A stretch of 64,000 nt of DNA. Source: a virus. Below, piece by piece: positions 51,058-59,040 of the stretch (position 1 is its first letter; the number at the start of each line of letters is the position of its first letter). The position numbers were made by a program, and so were the translations under genes. The stretch is from IMG/VR virus record IMGVR_UViG_3300034072_000926, positions 291,621-355,620 of that record, one strand, 5' to 3'. The notes beneath the pieces were generated by a model. The model was not told the origin of the DNA. It did no database searches and saw only the letters and a program-made list of their open reading frames with translations.

Positions 51058-51064
51058 AAAGACC

Positions 51065-51352
51065 TCAGATATTGAACATGAGAGCAGTGAACCACAGTGG
51101 CAGATAGTCGACCACGCTGTAGCCCAAGTTCTGACCGAGCCAAATAGGCCAGATCAGACTAATGAAGATCATGCCGAAAGCAGAAGTCGCTGCAAGAGCG
51201 GCCTTGAGCGGAACAGCGAGACAAAACCAGCCCGCGAAGAAGTAGGATAGGAACGCCAGTCCATACTTCTTCTTCACAATAGAATAGATCATCGAGGCAG
51301 ACATTACGGCAGCAACCGCAAGACTGGTATAAAGGATAGGAGCAGTCAGCAT
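51065..51352 (-). CDS. membrane protein, 95 aa
   Basis: Three hydrophobic segments, roughly residues 4-26, 30-53 and 57-92, with basic residues (KKKYG) between the first two. A small inner-membrane protein of unknown role; it directly abuts the 68-residue gene upstream. Confidence 0.75.
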   Translation of the reverse strand: MLTAPILYTSLAVAAVMSASMIYSIVKKKYGLAFLSYFFAGWFCLAVPLKAALAATSAFGMIFISLIWPIWLGQNLGYSVVDYLPLWFTALMFNI

Positions 51353-51559
51353 TTATATTCCTCCGAAGAGCCTCGCAAAGAAGCCCTGGTTGTTTCGTTT
51401 CTCATATTCCCGCTGATGATCACTCGCGTAACAATTGCAGGATTGCGTATTGTGACTTAGCCATCCCACACAGGGAGGCACAGGTCGTCTCAGGGGATAA
51501 CCTCGTTCGCCGGTGACCGGCTTAGAGGTTTTCTGACCAGGGTATTCGTAACCGGGCAT
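51353..51559 (-). CDS. small cysteine-containing hypothetical protein, 68 aa
   Basis: Pro/Gly/Arg-rich with three cysteines (PPCVGWL and SCNCYASD) and a C-terminal FFARLFGGI. It overlaps its upstream neighbour by one base and abuts the membrane-protein gene. Not recognised. Confidence 0.68.
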   Translation of the reverse strand: MPGYEYPGQKTSKPVTGERGYPLRRPVPPCVGWLSHNTQSCNCYASDHQREYEKRNNQGFFARLFGGI

Positions 51560-51873
51560 CAGTGTTCCTCGTCAGGATAACAGAATGGACAGCGATATTC
51601 TGGCTTCCAACCAGACGATGGATCTTTGTTGGAGAACACAACCGGAGGACCGCTCTTCAGTTTCCATTCAGTCGTGTAGGGTCCATCGGCCACTCGACCC
51701 TCGTCTAATAGTTTACATTCAAAATCCATGTATTCGCCAAAGTGAACATATGGTTCACTCCATGCGTCATAGTAGACATTGCGAGTGGCATAGATCATCG
51801 GAGTAGCATGACGTCGAATTTCAACAATAGTCTTCTGCGGAAGGCCGAAGACTTTGCGTATGAACGTGAACAT
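51559..51873 (-). CDS. hypothetical protein with C-terminal CxxC, 104 aa
   Basis: A beta-rich small protein ending YRCPFCYPDEEH, half of a zinc-knuckle; one further cysteine (FECKLL) precedes it. Basic N-terminus (FIRKVFGLPQK). It lies 9 bp downstream of the 696-residue repeat protein. Confidence 0.72.
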   Translation of the reverse strand: MFTFIRKVFGLPQKTIVEIRRHATPMIYATRNVYYDAWSEPYVHFGEYMDFECKLLDEGRVADGPYTTEWKLKSGPPVVFSNKDPSSGWKPEYRCPFCYPDEEH

Positions 51874-51882
51874 GACTGTCCT

Positions 51883-53973
51883 TTACTTGGCCGGGAACCA
51901 GCCCTTGCTCTTCAGCAAAGGTTCGATTTCGGCCCAGAGATTCTGCGACGAATAGCTGAATCCAGTCTCAGGATCCTCGCCCTTCCTCTTATTGATCATC
52001 TGGACATTCTCGTCATCATTCCAGTCGCCGCCGAAGTCAACGAACAGTTCGTCAAATACTGCGCCGGGAAGGTCGATGTCGTTGATGATCTCGAACTTGT
52101 CATTGAGGTAGCCCATCTGGACAAGAATACCAGTGAACTCGACGCGCTTGAACTTGTATCCAAGTCCAATGATGCGCGCATGACGAAGACGGAAACGATC
52201 CGACCAAGAGATTGCACCTGCGCCATTCTGCGAATAGTTGTCCCATACTTCGCCACAGAACTCCGGCCACTGATCGCCGGCGTCGTGACGAATATAGGTT
52301 GCATCGACAGGAGTATCGTCGACGTCAGCCTTTGCAACAGGGCCGCTCGATACTGGAGCAAAGCTTCCGCTACCAGTCACTGGACCCTTGAAGGACGGAC
52401 GAGGGGCGTTTGCGGGCTGGCTTTTCGGCGGAACCTTGCTGGTCTGGATGGCCGGTGGGATGACCTGCACTGGAGGCGGAACATAGGCCGGAACTGGCAG
52501 ATCATAGGGGGCAGGATAGGACTGATGATCGTCAATGATCACAATCGGATGCTCTGCCCCGTCGCTATAATCCTCTTCCCATTCTCCATCACCAAGATCA
52601 AGGTCCATGATCTTGAAGAGCTCAGAGGCGACACGAATGTTATCCATGCCGAAGAAGTTAGGCCAAGCAAGTCCCGAACCATTGTCATAATGTTCGTAGA
52701 GCAACCAGAGCGCATGACTACGTTCCAGTTCAATGAAACCATCATAGTTATTCAGGTAGTAGGACTTCTCCCACTTTTCCTCAATCTCTTCCTGATCGTC
52801 CCACTTGCCCTCTTGTTCCAGACCTTTGACGCCCAGCGCGCGAGCAGCTTCGAGGGCGGTCTGAACAGCCGGCTCCTGTCCGGTTAGTTCGATGAAGTTG
52901 GCATTTTGTGGACCAACCGGAATGGGATTGTGATGATGCTGGACAGCGACTGTCTGAGGATTGGCGATTGCAGCCAAGTTTGCTTGGTGCTGGGCCAGTG
53001 TCACATCGTAGACGTCGATGTGATTAGCAGCTTCGCGCTTATATTCGGGCCAATCGACTTGGAAACCGGCCTTGAGGAGGTAGTCGAACGCTTCGACCAT
53101 CGAGAGCGATCCGACCTCGAAAGTCTGTTCCGAAGCTTCCTGCCATTCAGCCGGGAGAAGATGATCGACCAGTCCACCGACATGCGAATCGAACGGATCT
53201 TTTCGCGCATAGGCCATCATCGGCGTGATCCAGACCTGAACCTCGCCGTCATCTTCGCCCACGACCGCGAGGAAGTCGCTGGCCTTCGCAGAGCCATCCT
53301 CTTCCAGCCCGGTGCCATAGTAACCTCCGAGCGGACCATTGTTCTGAGGAGGAGCCTGAGGGGTTGGAGCAGCAGGTGCAGGGGTGGAATTGCTCGTCGG
53401 ACTCGCTCCGAAGATCGTTGGCTGCGGAGGATTGGACGGTGAGGTCGGAGGCAGTGGAGCACCTGGATTGCCCGTCCGATTGAGGAAGTCCGTGATCTCC
53501 TGGCTGTGGACAAAGCCGGCCTTTTTCAGCGCCATGTGGATCGTCATGCTATTGTAGGCGGAAATCTCATAGGAGAAAGAGTTCTCCATGTCTTCGCCGA
53601 TTGCTGGGAAGTTGGCGAAGAAAGCCTCGAGGAGGTGCTGCTGATGCTGGTCGTAGATGTGCTTGTTCCGGTTCCAGCGATCCTGAGGCTCGAACGAGAA
53701 CATCAAATCGCCGATGACACCGGGGAACATTTCCTCACCGGGCTGGACGTTGTAGACGCCGTAGAGCCAGACATCCTTCTCCAGAATGTAAGTGGTCTCT
53801 TCCTCATCGCCAAGGCAATAGACAGTCCGATCCACTACCGCGTTGTAGAATTCTCGGTAGGTTTCACCGTTCGGGAGACGAGCCTTTTTAACTCGTTTCC
53901 AGTCATTTGCGTTGGTCTTGATGTTATAGTGGAAATAATCCACGATCGCATCTTTCCAGTCAGCACTTGCCAT
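51883..53973 (-). CDS. multidomain repeat protein with Pro-rich linkers, 696 aa
   Basis: A large non-virion-looking protein. It has at least three similar modules of 70-100 residues, each ending in a hydrophobic helix of the type MTIHMALKKAGFVHS, MVEAFDYLLKAGFQVDW, ILVQMGYL, separated by linkers rich in Pro/Ala/Ser (PLPPTSPSNPPQPTIFG; YVPPPVQVIPPAI). The modules are acidic and Trp/Tyr-rich. I recognise no family. An early-type promoter candidate precedes it. The modular bait-like design suggests binding of several partners. Confidence 0.78.
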   Translation of the reverse strand: MASADWKDAIVDYFHYNIKTNANDWKRVKKARLPNGETYREFYNAVVDRTVYCLGDEEETTYILEKDVWLYGVYNVQPGEEMFPGVIGDLMFSFEPQDRWNRNKHIYDQHQQHLLEAFFANFPAIGEDMENSFSYEISAYNSMTIHMALKKAGFVHSQEITDFLNRTGNPGAPLPPTSPSNPPQPTIFGASPTSNSTPAPAAPTPQAPPQNNGPLGGYYGTGLEEDGSAKASDFLAVVGEDDGEVQVWITPMMAYARKDPFDSHVGGLVDHLLPAEWQEASEQTFEVGSLSMVEAFDYLLKAGFQVDWPEYKREAANHIDVYDVTLAQHQANLAAIANPQTVAVQHHHNPIPVGPQNANFIELTGQEPAVQTALEAARALGVKGLEQEGKWDDQEEIEEKWEKSYYLNNYDGFIELERSHALWLLYEHYDNGSGLAWPNFFGMDNIRVASELFKIMDLDLGDGEWEEDYSDGAEHPIVIIDDHQSYPAPYDLPVPAYVPPPVQVIPPAIQTSKVPPKSQPANAPRPSFKGPVTGSGSFAPVSSGPVAKADVDDTPVDATYIRHDAGDQWPEFCGEVWDNYSQNGAGAISWSDRFRLRHARIIGLGYKFKRVEFTGILVQMGYLNDKFEIINDIDLPGAVFDELFVDFGGDWNDDENVQMINKRKGEDPETGFSYSSQNLWAEIEPLLKSKGWFPAK

Positions 53974-53992
53974 AAAATTCTCCTTCCACGCA

Positions 53993-54020
53993 CCTTTAAC
54001 ATGGTTACAGGAAAGAGCAA
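53993..54020 (-). promoter_or_regulatory. candidate sigma70-like promoter
   Basis: On the minus strand TTGCTC (54020-54015), 16-nt spacer ending CATGT, TAAAGG (53998-53993), followed by a GGAAGGAG ribosome site before ATG 53973. Confidence 0.5.
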
Positions 54021-54024
54021 GAGC

Positions 54025-54294
54025 TTAGGAAGAATATCGTATCTGAATCTGTATTGCGGCTTTTCTATCAGTAAAGATGGAAAGGGCCCACCTTACTGCC
54101 CCGTTAATGTCCCAGCCAACTTCCTGAATGGTAGTCGTGCAAGAGAATTGCTTCTCTATTTCATTACGGATGAATATAAGTTCAGGAAGAATACCATGTA
54201 AAAGAATGAAGTAGTCGAAACCAGGATCTTCTAAGAGTCCGAAGTCGCGTTGGTTTAATTGTCCGCAAGCAACAAAGTCGAGGGGAGGCTTCAT
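54025..54294 (-). CDS. hypothetical protein, possibly a distant W-FKLW relative
   Basis: An 89-residue protein whose end FTDRKAAIQIQIRYSS resembles the family pattern F-x-D-x-x-x-A-x-x-x-K-L-x-W, but the Trp helix motif is missing. Last gene of the ATGA-coupled operon that begins with gltX. Confidence 0.68.
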   Translation of the reverse strand: MKPPLDFVACGQLNQRDFGLLEDPGFDYFILLHGILPELIFIRNEIEKQFSCTTTIQEVGWDINGAVRWALSIFTDRKAAIQIQIRYSS

Positions 54295-54656
54295 ACTCTG
54301 ATTTCCAACTTACCAGGTTCATGGAAACAGAGCTTTAACGGTATAACAACTTCGGTCGGCATACGTATATTACAAATCGGTAACATCAAACCCACGTCTG
54401 CCATCAATACTGTCCGAATCTTCTCGTTAGTGGTATCAATGGACATACTATTCATAGAATAGTTCATAGCTATCCCAAAGTCAAACAAAGGTTGAACTAG
54501 ATATCCTACCAGTTCTAATCCCCAAATATACATCATAACTGATTCGGGTTTGCTATGATCCGGCTGCGGGAGTGCAGGCGCTGCTGCTCCTAGGACTAAT
54601 GAATTAGTCCATACTTCAAAATCGATATATTGATCGATTTTAGGAACAATGGTCAT
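54291..54656 (-). CDS. hypothetical protein, 121 aa
   Basis: Unrecognised. A Met-rich middle (FGIAMNYSMNSMSIDTTNE) and a beta C-terminus (VVIPLKLCFHEPGKLEIRV). ATGA overlaps on both sides. Confidence 0.7.
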   Translation of the reverse strand: MTIVPKIDQYIDFEVWTNSLVLGAAAPALPQPDHSKPESVMMYIWGLELVGYLVQPLFDFGIAMNYSMNSMSIDTTNEKIRTVLMADVGLMLPICNIRMPTEVVIPLKLCFHEPGKLEIRV

Positions 54657-55441
54657 TTGCTCTTATCCGTCTTCTTCCTGAACGACCATTGATCAAAGCC
54701 GTGTTTAGCGACCTTGATCTTATCGTCAGTGATTTCAACGGTGTTCGGCCCAGCACTCGAAAGAGTCCCACCAACCCACATTGAGAGTTCCTGGAAGGCT
54801 GTAACTGGATCGATTGCGCTCTGGAATCCAATATCTTTCAGACCATCGAAGTTCACACGATATCCAGAGTCAGCATCAGCATAACCGGGCTGACGATATT
54901 GCATCGCAGGTTGTTCACGCTGCATCACAATACTTGCCTGATACTTGACAAGGGCTTGAATGACAGCTTCGTTGACTTCAGTGACTCGGAAGCCATCTTC
55001 AACAGTTGAACCGGTGAATTGACTCTGCGCCCAGAGGTTATGTGTATCGCACCACTTGGCGAGCTTCTCCGCAGACCAGAAATGGGTGCGGTCGATTTCG
55101 ATATAGGTGCGAGCAGCGAGACGAACAATGGTCAGGCCGCGATAGATTTTCCCACAGAAAATCAAGGCATAAGGGTGGCATTGGAAGACCACATCGTCGA
55201 TGGAATCGTTCTTCCGCCAATAATCATCGGTATAGAAGCGACGACGATGACGATCCTTCCAATAGTCGTGTTCTTTCTGCTCGGCATCTTCCCAAAAGAT
55301 CAGACTGGGTCCCTTCCAATGCCCGATCTCATCAATCTGACTATTAGTTAGAGCACGATTGTCTCGCACGAAAGTAATACCAGGGTCAATGCCGTAAGCA
55401 GACGCGCTGTCATAGTAATCTTTCCCGCCGACGATCCTCAT
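54653..55441 (-). CDS. conserved phage hypothetical protein, 262 aa
   Basis: The N-terminus IVGGKDYYDSASAYGIDPGI is one I recall from hypothetical proteins of diverse phages and bacteria. The middle contains HDYWKDRHRRRFYTDDYW and FCGKIYRGLTI, then a helix FWSAEKLAKWC. Possibly a nucleotide- or nucleic-acid-binding protein, but this is a guess. Confidence 0.78.
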   Translation of the reverse strand: MRIVGGKDYYDSASAYGIDPGITFVRDNRALTNSQIDEIGHWKGPSLIFWEDAEQKEHDYWKDRHRRRFYTDDYWRKNDSIDDVVFQCHPYALIFCGKIYRGLTIVRLAARTYIEIDRTHFWSAEKLAKWCDTHNLWAQSQFTGSTVEDGFRVTEVNEAVIQALVKYQASIVMQREQPAMQYRQPGYADADSGYRVNFDGLKDIGFQSAIDPVTAFQELSMWVGGTLSSAGPNTVEITDDKIKVAKHGFDQWSFRKKTDKSK

Positions 55442-55590
55442 GGGGTTTCCTCTTTATTGATGTAGACGGGCTGCGAGACATACCCGTCCTTTTTGTTTTC
55501 TTCAGTCAACGGAGTGGTCGTGAACCGTTTGGAATTAGGATTCATCTTATTCCAGAACAGCCATCCAATCACTTCATAGGAATCACTCAT
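55438..55590 (-). CDS. small hypothetical protein, 50 aa
   Basis: Starts at ATG 55590 (MSDSYEVIGW) behind GGAGAAG; a 23-codon upstream extension overlaps the previous gene and lacks a ribosome site. Not recognised. Confidence 0.62.
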   Translation of the reverse strand: MSDSYEVIGWLFWNKMNPNSKRFTTTPLTEENKKDGYVSQPVYINKEETP

Positions 55591-55765
55591 AGCCGTCTTC
55601 TCCAAGATTCCAATCACATGGTCGCTCTTCGCCGCAGCGACTGCACTTCTCATAAGCAAACGAGACTGGTGCCTTTACCACATTGCTGGTAAAACCACCT
55701 ACGCGATATGACCATGTTCCTGGCCACTTATGACCGGACCACAAACATTTCAACCAGTTAATCAC
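55583..55765 (-). CDS. DUF1660-like small zinc protein
   Basis: A 60-residue protein with the pattern LKCLWSGHKW near the N-terminus and KCSRCGEERPC near the C-terminus, as in the prophage DUF1660 family (C-x-x-x-x-H, then C-x-x-C). Probably a zinc-binding fold; function unknown. Confidence 0.75.
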   Translation of the reverse strand: MINWLKCLWSGHKWPGTWSYRVGGFTSNVVKAPVSFAYEKCSRCGEERPCDWNLGEDGYE

Positions 55766-55962
55766 ATTCTTTCCTTTGAATCCCAGATTATAGACTCATT
55801 AACTACTCGAATGATATGACGTGAACTAGTTTCCAGGGTCAGTCGCTCAGCAGTTTCAATAGCTTTCTCTTTAGAGGATTCGGACAAAATATAGATCGGA
55901 ATCCCTACTTTCCGGTTCTCATCTACGACTGTCAGGATCCAATATTGAGCCGAAGACTTCAT
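55762..55962 (-). CDS. small hypothetical protein, 66 aa
   Basis: A beta-alpha-beta-like small protein (YWILTVVDENRKVGIPIYIL, helix KEKAIETAERL, strand HIIRVVNES). ATGA overlaps both neighbours. Confidence 0.7.
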   Translation of the reverse strand: MKSSAQYWILTVVDENRKVGIPIYILSESSKEKAIETAERLTLETSSRHIIRVVNESIIWDSKERM

Positions 55963-56510
55963 AAGCCCTCCGAGAGTTGTTCATATCGACTCTCGGAGAT
56001 GCCGAGGGCATTCAGCCAATACTTGAAATAGAAGTCCAGTTCAAGACTTCTCGCGTGACTGTCTTTATGGTAGCGAATGAAGTCCTTCCGATTCTGAACC
56101 TTATCAGCGACCAGCATCTCATTCACGGATTGAAGAGGACTGAGCTTAATCGTTTCTATCGGATAAGCTTCCCAATCACATTGATCTGAGGGATCTCCCC
56201 ATCCAGAAATGCGCTTCCGCTGGACCTTGCCAGATAGGAAGCTATTGGCAATGTTACGATATTCCATTGCGTAGAGCACGACAAGCGGATGCAAGTCATC
56301 ACAGAGATAGAAATTCTTTTCGAGGTCAGGATTGGCCTGGAAGAGTGGATGAACAGCATAGGCTTCCATCACAACTTCATCCGACCCGTAACGACGCAGA
56401 ATTTCAATACCCTGGTCGATATGGTCGATGAGCAGAACCTGAGAACGTTCAGCTCGCCGATCGCCGTAGAACCGCTCGATTGCTTGGTATCCGGGTGTTT
56501 CTTTGATCAT
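55959..56510 (-). CDS. helical HD-like conserved phage protein, 183 aa
   Basis: From ATG 56510 (ATGA overlap). An all-helical protein with RFYGDRRAERSQVLLIDHID near residue 15 and EAYAVHPLFQANPDL about 25 residues later. The spaced His residues (IDHID, VHPL, LHPL) recall HD-type phosphohydrolases such as MESH1/SpoT-like enzymes, but the exact HD pair is not proven. Functions could include alarmone or nucleotide hydrolysis. Confidence 0.6.
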   Translation of the reverse strand: MIKETPGYQAIERFYGDRRAERSQVLLIDHIDQGIEILRRYGSDEVVMEAYAVHPLFQANPDLEKNFYLCDDLHPLVVLYAMEYRNIANSFLSGKVQRKRISGWGDPSDQCDWEAYPIETIKLSPLQSVNEMLVADKVQNRKDFIRYHKDSHARSLELDFYFKYWLNALGISESRYEQLSEGL

Positions 56511-56815
56511 ATCTTTGAGCAATCCTCGGTGGAGTTGAAATCGGGAACCAATTCGATTGAAACGATATGGAGATCCTTGTAGGGAATAGGCCAGATCGAG
56601 CGAATATTGGATGTGGCGTTGAAGAGTTCCATGTGACTAGGGTAGCCACTTGTCTTATCGTATTTCTTCCATACCCGAAGAGCTTTCTTTATGTTATCCG
56701 GAGAGGCATAAAGAGTCGGATCAAATGACGCGGCATGAAATGAGCGATGGCCGATAGACGAACAGAAATATCTATCCTGTGTCTCGGGATCGATATAGGC
56801 GAGGGCATACATCAT
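56507..56815 (-). CDS. hypothetical protein, 102 aa
   Basis: Directly follows gltX with an ATGA overlap. Aromatic-rich beta/alpha protein (YALAYIDPETQDRYFCSSIG; HMELFNATSNIRSIWPIPY). Not recognised. Confidence 0.72.
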   Translation of the reverse strand: MMYALAYIDPETQDRYFCSSIGHRSFHAASFDPTLYASPDNIKKALRVWKKYDKTSGYPSHMELFNATSNIRSIWPIPYKDLHIVSIELVPDFNSTEDCSKI

Positions 56816-58089
56816 AGGACGTCTCGAATCCTCATAACGGTTTCTTTCATGCCCAGCAGCAACATGACATCAAAGATGGGAGGGCTGATTGTAGAACCCG
56901 TGAGGGCAGAGCGAAGGGCTCCTGCGACCACACCCAACTTCAAGCCTTCCTGTTCTGCATAAGCCTTGACCTGCAACTCGATGGACTCCTTGTCCCACAC
57001 AAGATAGGTCAGGATCTCTTCCAAATCCTTGAGGATTCGTTTGTCCAGTTTCGACTCGGCCTTTTCCTCAATCATGATGGGACGACTGCGCCAAAGAAAG
57101 AACGTTCCCTGTGCCAGCGCATTCAAGTCTGCGCTGCGCTCCATGAGAACAGGGATAGCACGCTCTAAGAGCTCCTTGTCGTAAGTGAAGCCCCAGCGGT
57201 CTAGTCGCGTAACGGATTCGTTTAAGAGAACGTCGACGGGACTCTGACGAATATAGTTGCCGTTGATATTGGCGAGCTTTTTCTTGTCGAGTCTTGCCGG
57301 ATTGCGATTGACATCCTTGATGTCGAACCACTCAATGGCCTGCTCGATTGTGAAGAACTCGTCGTCGCCATGACCCCAGCCCAGCTTCGCGAGATAGTTG
57401 ATCATCGCTTCGGGCAGGATACCAAGTTCATCCCGATAATCCTCGACCGCAGCCGCGCCAGTTCGCTTGCTGAGTTTCTTTCCATCCTCGCCGTGAATCA
57501 GAGGAATGTGACCGTAGGTTGGAAGGTCCCAGTCCATCGCTTTATAGATCGAGTTCTGACGGAAGGCATTGTTGAGGTGATCGTCACCCCGAATCACATG
57601 AGTGATTCCCATGTCATAGTCGTCCACAACGACAGCCAGCATATAGGTAGGAGTGCCGTCGCCGCGCAAGATCACAAAGTCGTCAATGTCTTGGGGCCAG
57701 GTTACAGAACCCTGGACAAGGTCCTCGATGGTCTGGGAGCCTTTGATCCCACGAACACGAAGCGGCTGAGGACTTCCATCCTCCTTAATATCACTGTCGG
57801 AGTAATAGGCAAAGCCTCGCTCAAGCATCGCGTAGGCAACCTCGCGATGGCGATCTGCTCGCTCACTCTGCAAGACGACCTGTCCATCATGTTGGAGGCC
57901 CAGCCATTCCATCCCACCATAGATTGCCTGAACGGCTTCTGGCGTATTGCGGGCTTTGTCAGTATCTTCGATGCGAAGGAGGAATTCTCCACCCATATGC
58001 TTCGCATAGAGATAGTTGAATAGAGCCGTGCGAGCGCCTCCAATATGGAGATAGCCTGTAGGCGATGGTGCAAATCTTGTCCTAATCAT
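56812..58089 (-). CDS. gltX: glutamyl-tRNA synthetase
   Basis: A 425-residue class I aminoacyl-tRNA synthetase charging tRNA-Glu with glutamate. The N-terminus IRTRFAPSPTGYLHIGGARTA carries the HIGH motif as H15-I-G-G18, and GKKLSKR at 203-209 is the KMSKS motif. RIEDTDKAR and VIRGDDHLNN are the conserved substrate-site segments. The protein is complete through the C-terminal anticodon-binding domain. Compared with bacterial GltX (about 470) it lacks most of the insertion near residues 95-115 that often holds the zinc ligands. ATG 58089 is chosen; a promoter lies exactly 6 nt upstream. It heads a nine-gene ATGA-linked operon. Confidence 0.95.
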   Translation of the reverse strand: MIRTRFAPSPTGYLHIGGARTALFNYLYAKHMGGEFLLRIEDTDKARNTPEAVQAIYGGMEWLGLQHDGQVVLQSERADRHREVAYAMLERGFAYYSDSDIKEDGSPQPLRVRGIKGSQTIEDLVQGSVTWPQDIDDFVILRGDGTPTYMLAVVVDDYDMGITHVIRGDDHLNNAFRQNSIYKAMDWDLPTYGHIPLIHGEDGKKLSKRTGAAAVEDYRDELGILPEAMINYLAKLGWGHGDDEFFTIEQAIEWFDIKDVNRNPARLDKKKLANINGNYIRQSPVDVLLNESVTRLDRWGFTYDKELLERAIPVLMERSADLNALAQGTFFLWRSRPIMIEEKAESKLDKRILKDLEEILTYLVWDKESIELQVKAYAEQEGLKLGVVAGALRSALTGSTISPPIFDVMLLLGMKETVMRIRDVL

Positions 58090-58095
58090 AGGCAC

Positions 58096-58124
58096 ATTAT
58101 TGCACCAAAGTGATTAGGTGTCTA
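58096..58124 (-). promoter_or_regulatory. candidate leaderless promoter of gltX
   Basis: On the minus strand TAGACA (58124-58119), 17-nt spacer ending GGTGC, AATAAT (58101-58096), then 6 nt to ATG 58089. No ribosome site lies before that ATG. Confidence 0.5.
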
Positions 58125-58130
58125 GTCCTT

Positions 58131-58304
58131 TTAATGAAAGACTGAAGCGATCGTAACTGCCATTATGAGAGTGAATAGAGCAGAAAAGATCGCAAGGCCG
58201 CCACAAAGGTCAAAGCGAGGATAGGGTGCGCCGATAATCATCATGGCGTTAACGACTGTGGAGGCAAAGCCGAGATATAATAGGATGAGACAGAATGTTT
58301 CCAT
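58131..58304 (-). CDS. small membrane protein, 57 aa
   Basis: Two hydrophobic helices (METFCLILLYLGFASTVVNA and GLAIFSALFTLIMAVTIASV) joined by APYPRFDLCG. It starts at ATG 58304, immediately after the stop of the upstream membrane-protein gene, so the pair may act together. Confidence 0.72.
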   Translation of the reverse strand: METFCLILLYLGFASTVVNAMMIIGAPYPRFDLCGGLAIFSALFTLIMAVTIASVFH

Positions 58305-58610
58305 TTACATTGCACTCTTTAGACGCCAAGCAATCCTACCATGATAATAGCCGGTGCCATCAGGTTCAAGTGTCACGGCACCAATCTTGCTCGTCGGATA
58401 ACGATATGCAATCCGCTTACCGTTAATTGGGGAGATTTCTACATAGCTGCACCAGGACTCGCCTCTCTCATCTTCGATGATGATAATGTCCTCACCGCAC
58501 ATCTCACGAACCCAGCAGTGAAACCTTTCTGAGGTCGAATAGACACCGAAGAAAACGACAGAGCCGACAACGGTGAAGAAGAAAGTGAAGAAGATAAGAA
58601 AGCCGAGCAT
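58305..58610 (-). CDS. membrane-anchored hypothetical protein, 101 aa
   Basis: A strongly hydrophobic N-terminus (LGFLIFFTFFFTVVGSVVFF) anchors a soluble domain of about 75 residues with three cysteines (FHCWVREMCGED, SWCSY). Start overlaps the thioesterase stop by one base. Confidence 0.75.
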   Translation of the reverse strand: MLGFLIFFTFFFTVVGSVVFFGVYSTSERFHCWVREMCGEDIIIIEDERGESWCSYVEISPINGKRIAYRYPTSKIGAVTLEPDGTGYYHGRIAWRLKSAM

Positions 58611-58993
58611 TATTCAGACACCTGGATTGCCTTGGGACGACCATCTTCGCCAATGTGGACAAAGATATACATCGCTTCACAGACCTTGGTTGCCTCGCCC
58701 GTGCAACCGGCCATCGCATAGGTGCAGACCATGACGTGCATCGAAGTCGTGCCTTGCTTCTTGATGTCTGCGTAGATCACGACTTCGTCACCGACATGAA
58801 CAGGAGCGAGAAACTTGAATCCCTCAACTGCAACTGTTACCGTGCGGCCGCCTGCTCGACGCTTAGAGACTGCGCCAGCGGCCAAGTCCATCTGGCTCAT
58901 TAGCCATCCACCGAAGATATCACCGTCAGGATTGGTATCACTGGGCATTGCGGTGAGGATGCGAACGGGCTTGCGGTCTGTGATTTGTGTCAT
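58610..58993 (-). CDS. yciA: YciA-type acyl-CoA thioesterase
   Basis: A 127-residue hotdog-fold thioesterase that hydrolyses acyl-CoA to free acid and CoA. The YciA/BFIT signature is clear: MPSDTNPDGDIFGGWLMSQM, with N21 and D36 region at the catalytic site, then VTVAVEGFKFLAPVHVGDEV. Length matches bacterial YciA (about 132). The gene is highly bacterial in appearance and is likely acquired; I know of no usual role for it in phage infection, but altering lipid or CoA pools is conceivable. Confidence 0.92.
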   Translation of the reverse strand: MTQITDRKPVRILTAMPSDTNPDGDIFGGWLMSQMDLAAGAVSKRRAGGRTVTVAVEGFKFLAPVHVGDEVVIYADIKKQGTTSMHVMVCTYAMAGCTGEATKVCEAMYIFVHIGEDGRPKAIQVSE

Positions 58994-58999
58994 AGAGCG

Positions 59000-59029
59000 A
59001 CAATGCGATGCCTAGCAGCACCGCGTCAA
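59000..59029 (-). promoter_or_regulatory. candidate leaderless promoter of the thioesterase operon
   Basis: On the minus strand TTGACG (59029-59024), 18-nt spacer, CATTGT (59005-59000), then 6 nt to ATG 58993. The -10 is weak. Confidence 0.35.
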
Positions 59030-59035
59030 TAAATA
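59028..59035 (+). promoter_or_regulatory. T4-type late promoter box AATAAATA
   Basis: AATAAATA on the plus strand, overlapping the -35 of the divergent thioesterase promoter. Transcription would start near 59041, the predicted ATG of the following gene. Confidence 0.5.
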
Positions 59036-59040
59036 TGGGC

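Noticed and set aside
50629-51075. 148-codon plus-strand frame opposite the 137-residue gene
   Set aside because: The minus frame fits the operon with overlaps; the plus frame lacks any start signals.
51742-52887. 381-codon plus-strand open frame
   Set aside because: It is antisense to the 696-residue gene, has no ribosome site or promoter, and its composition is that of a shadow frame.
57370-58023. 217-codon plus-strand open frame opposite gltX
   Set aside because: The gltX frame is conserved and complete; this frame is a complement shadow.
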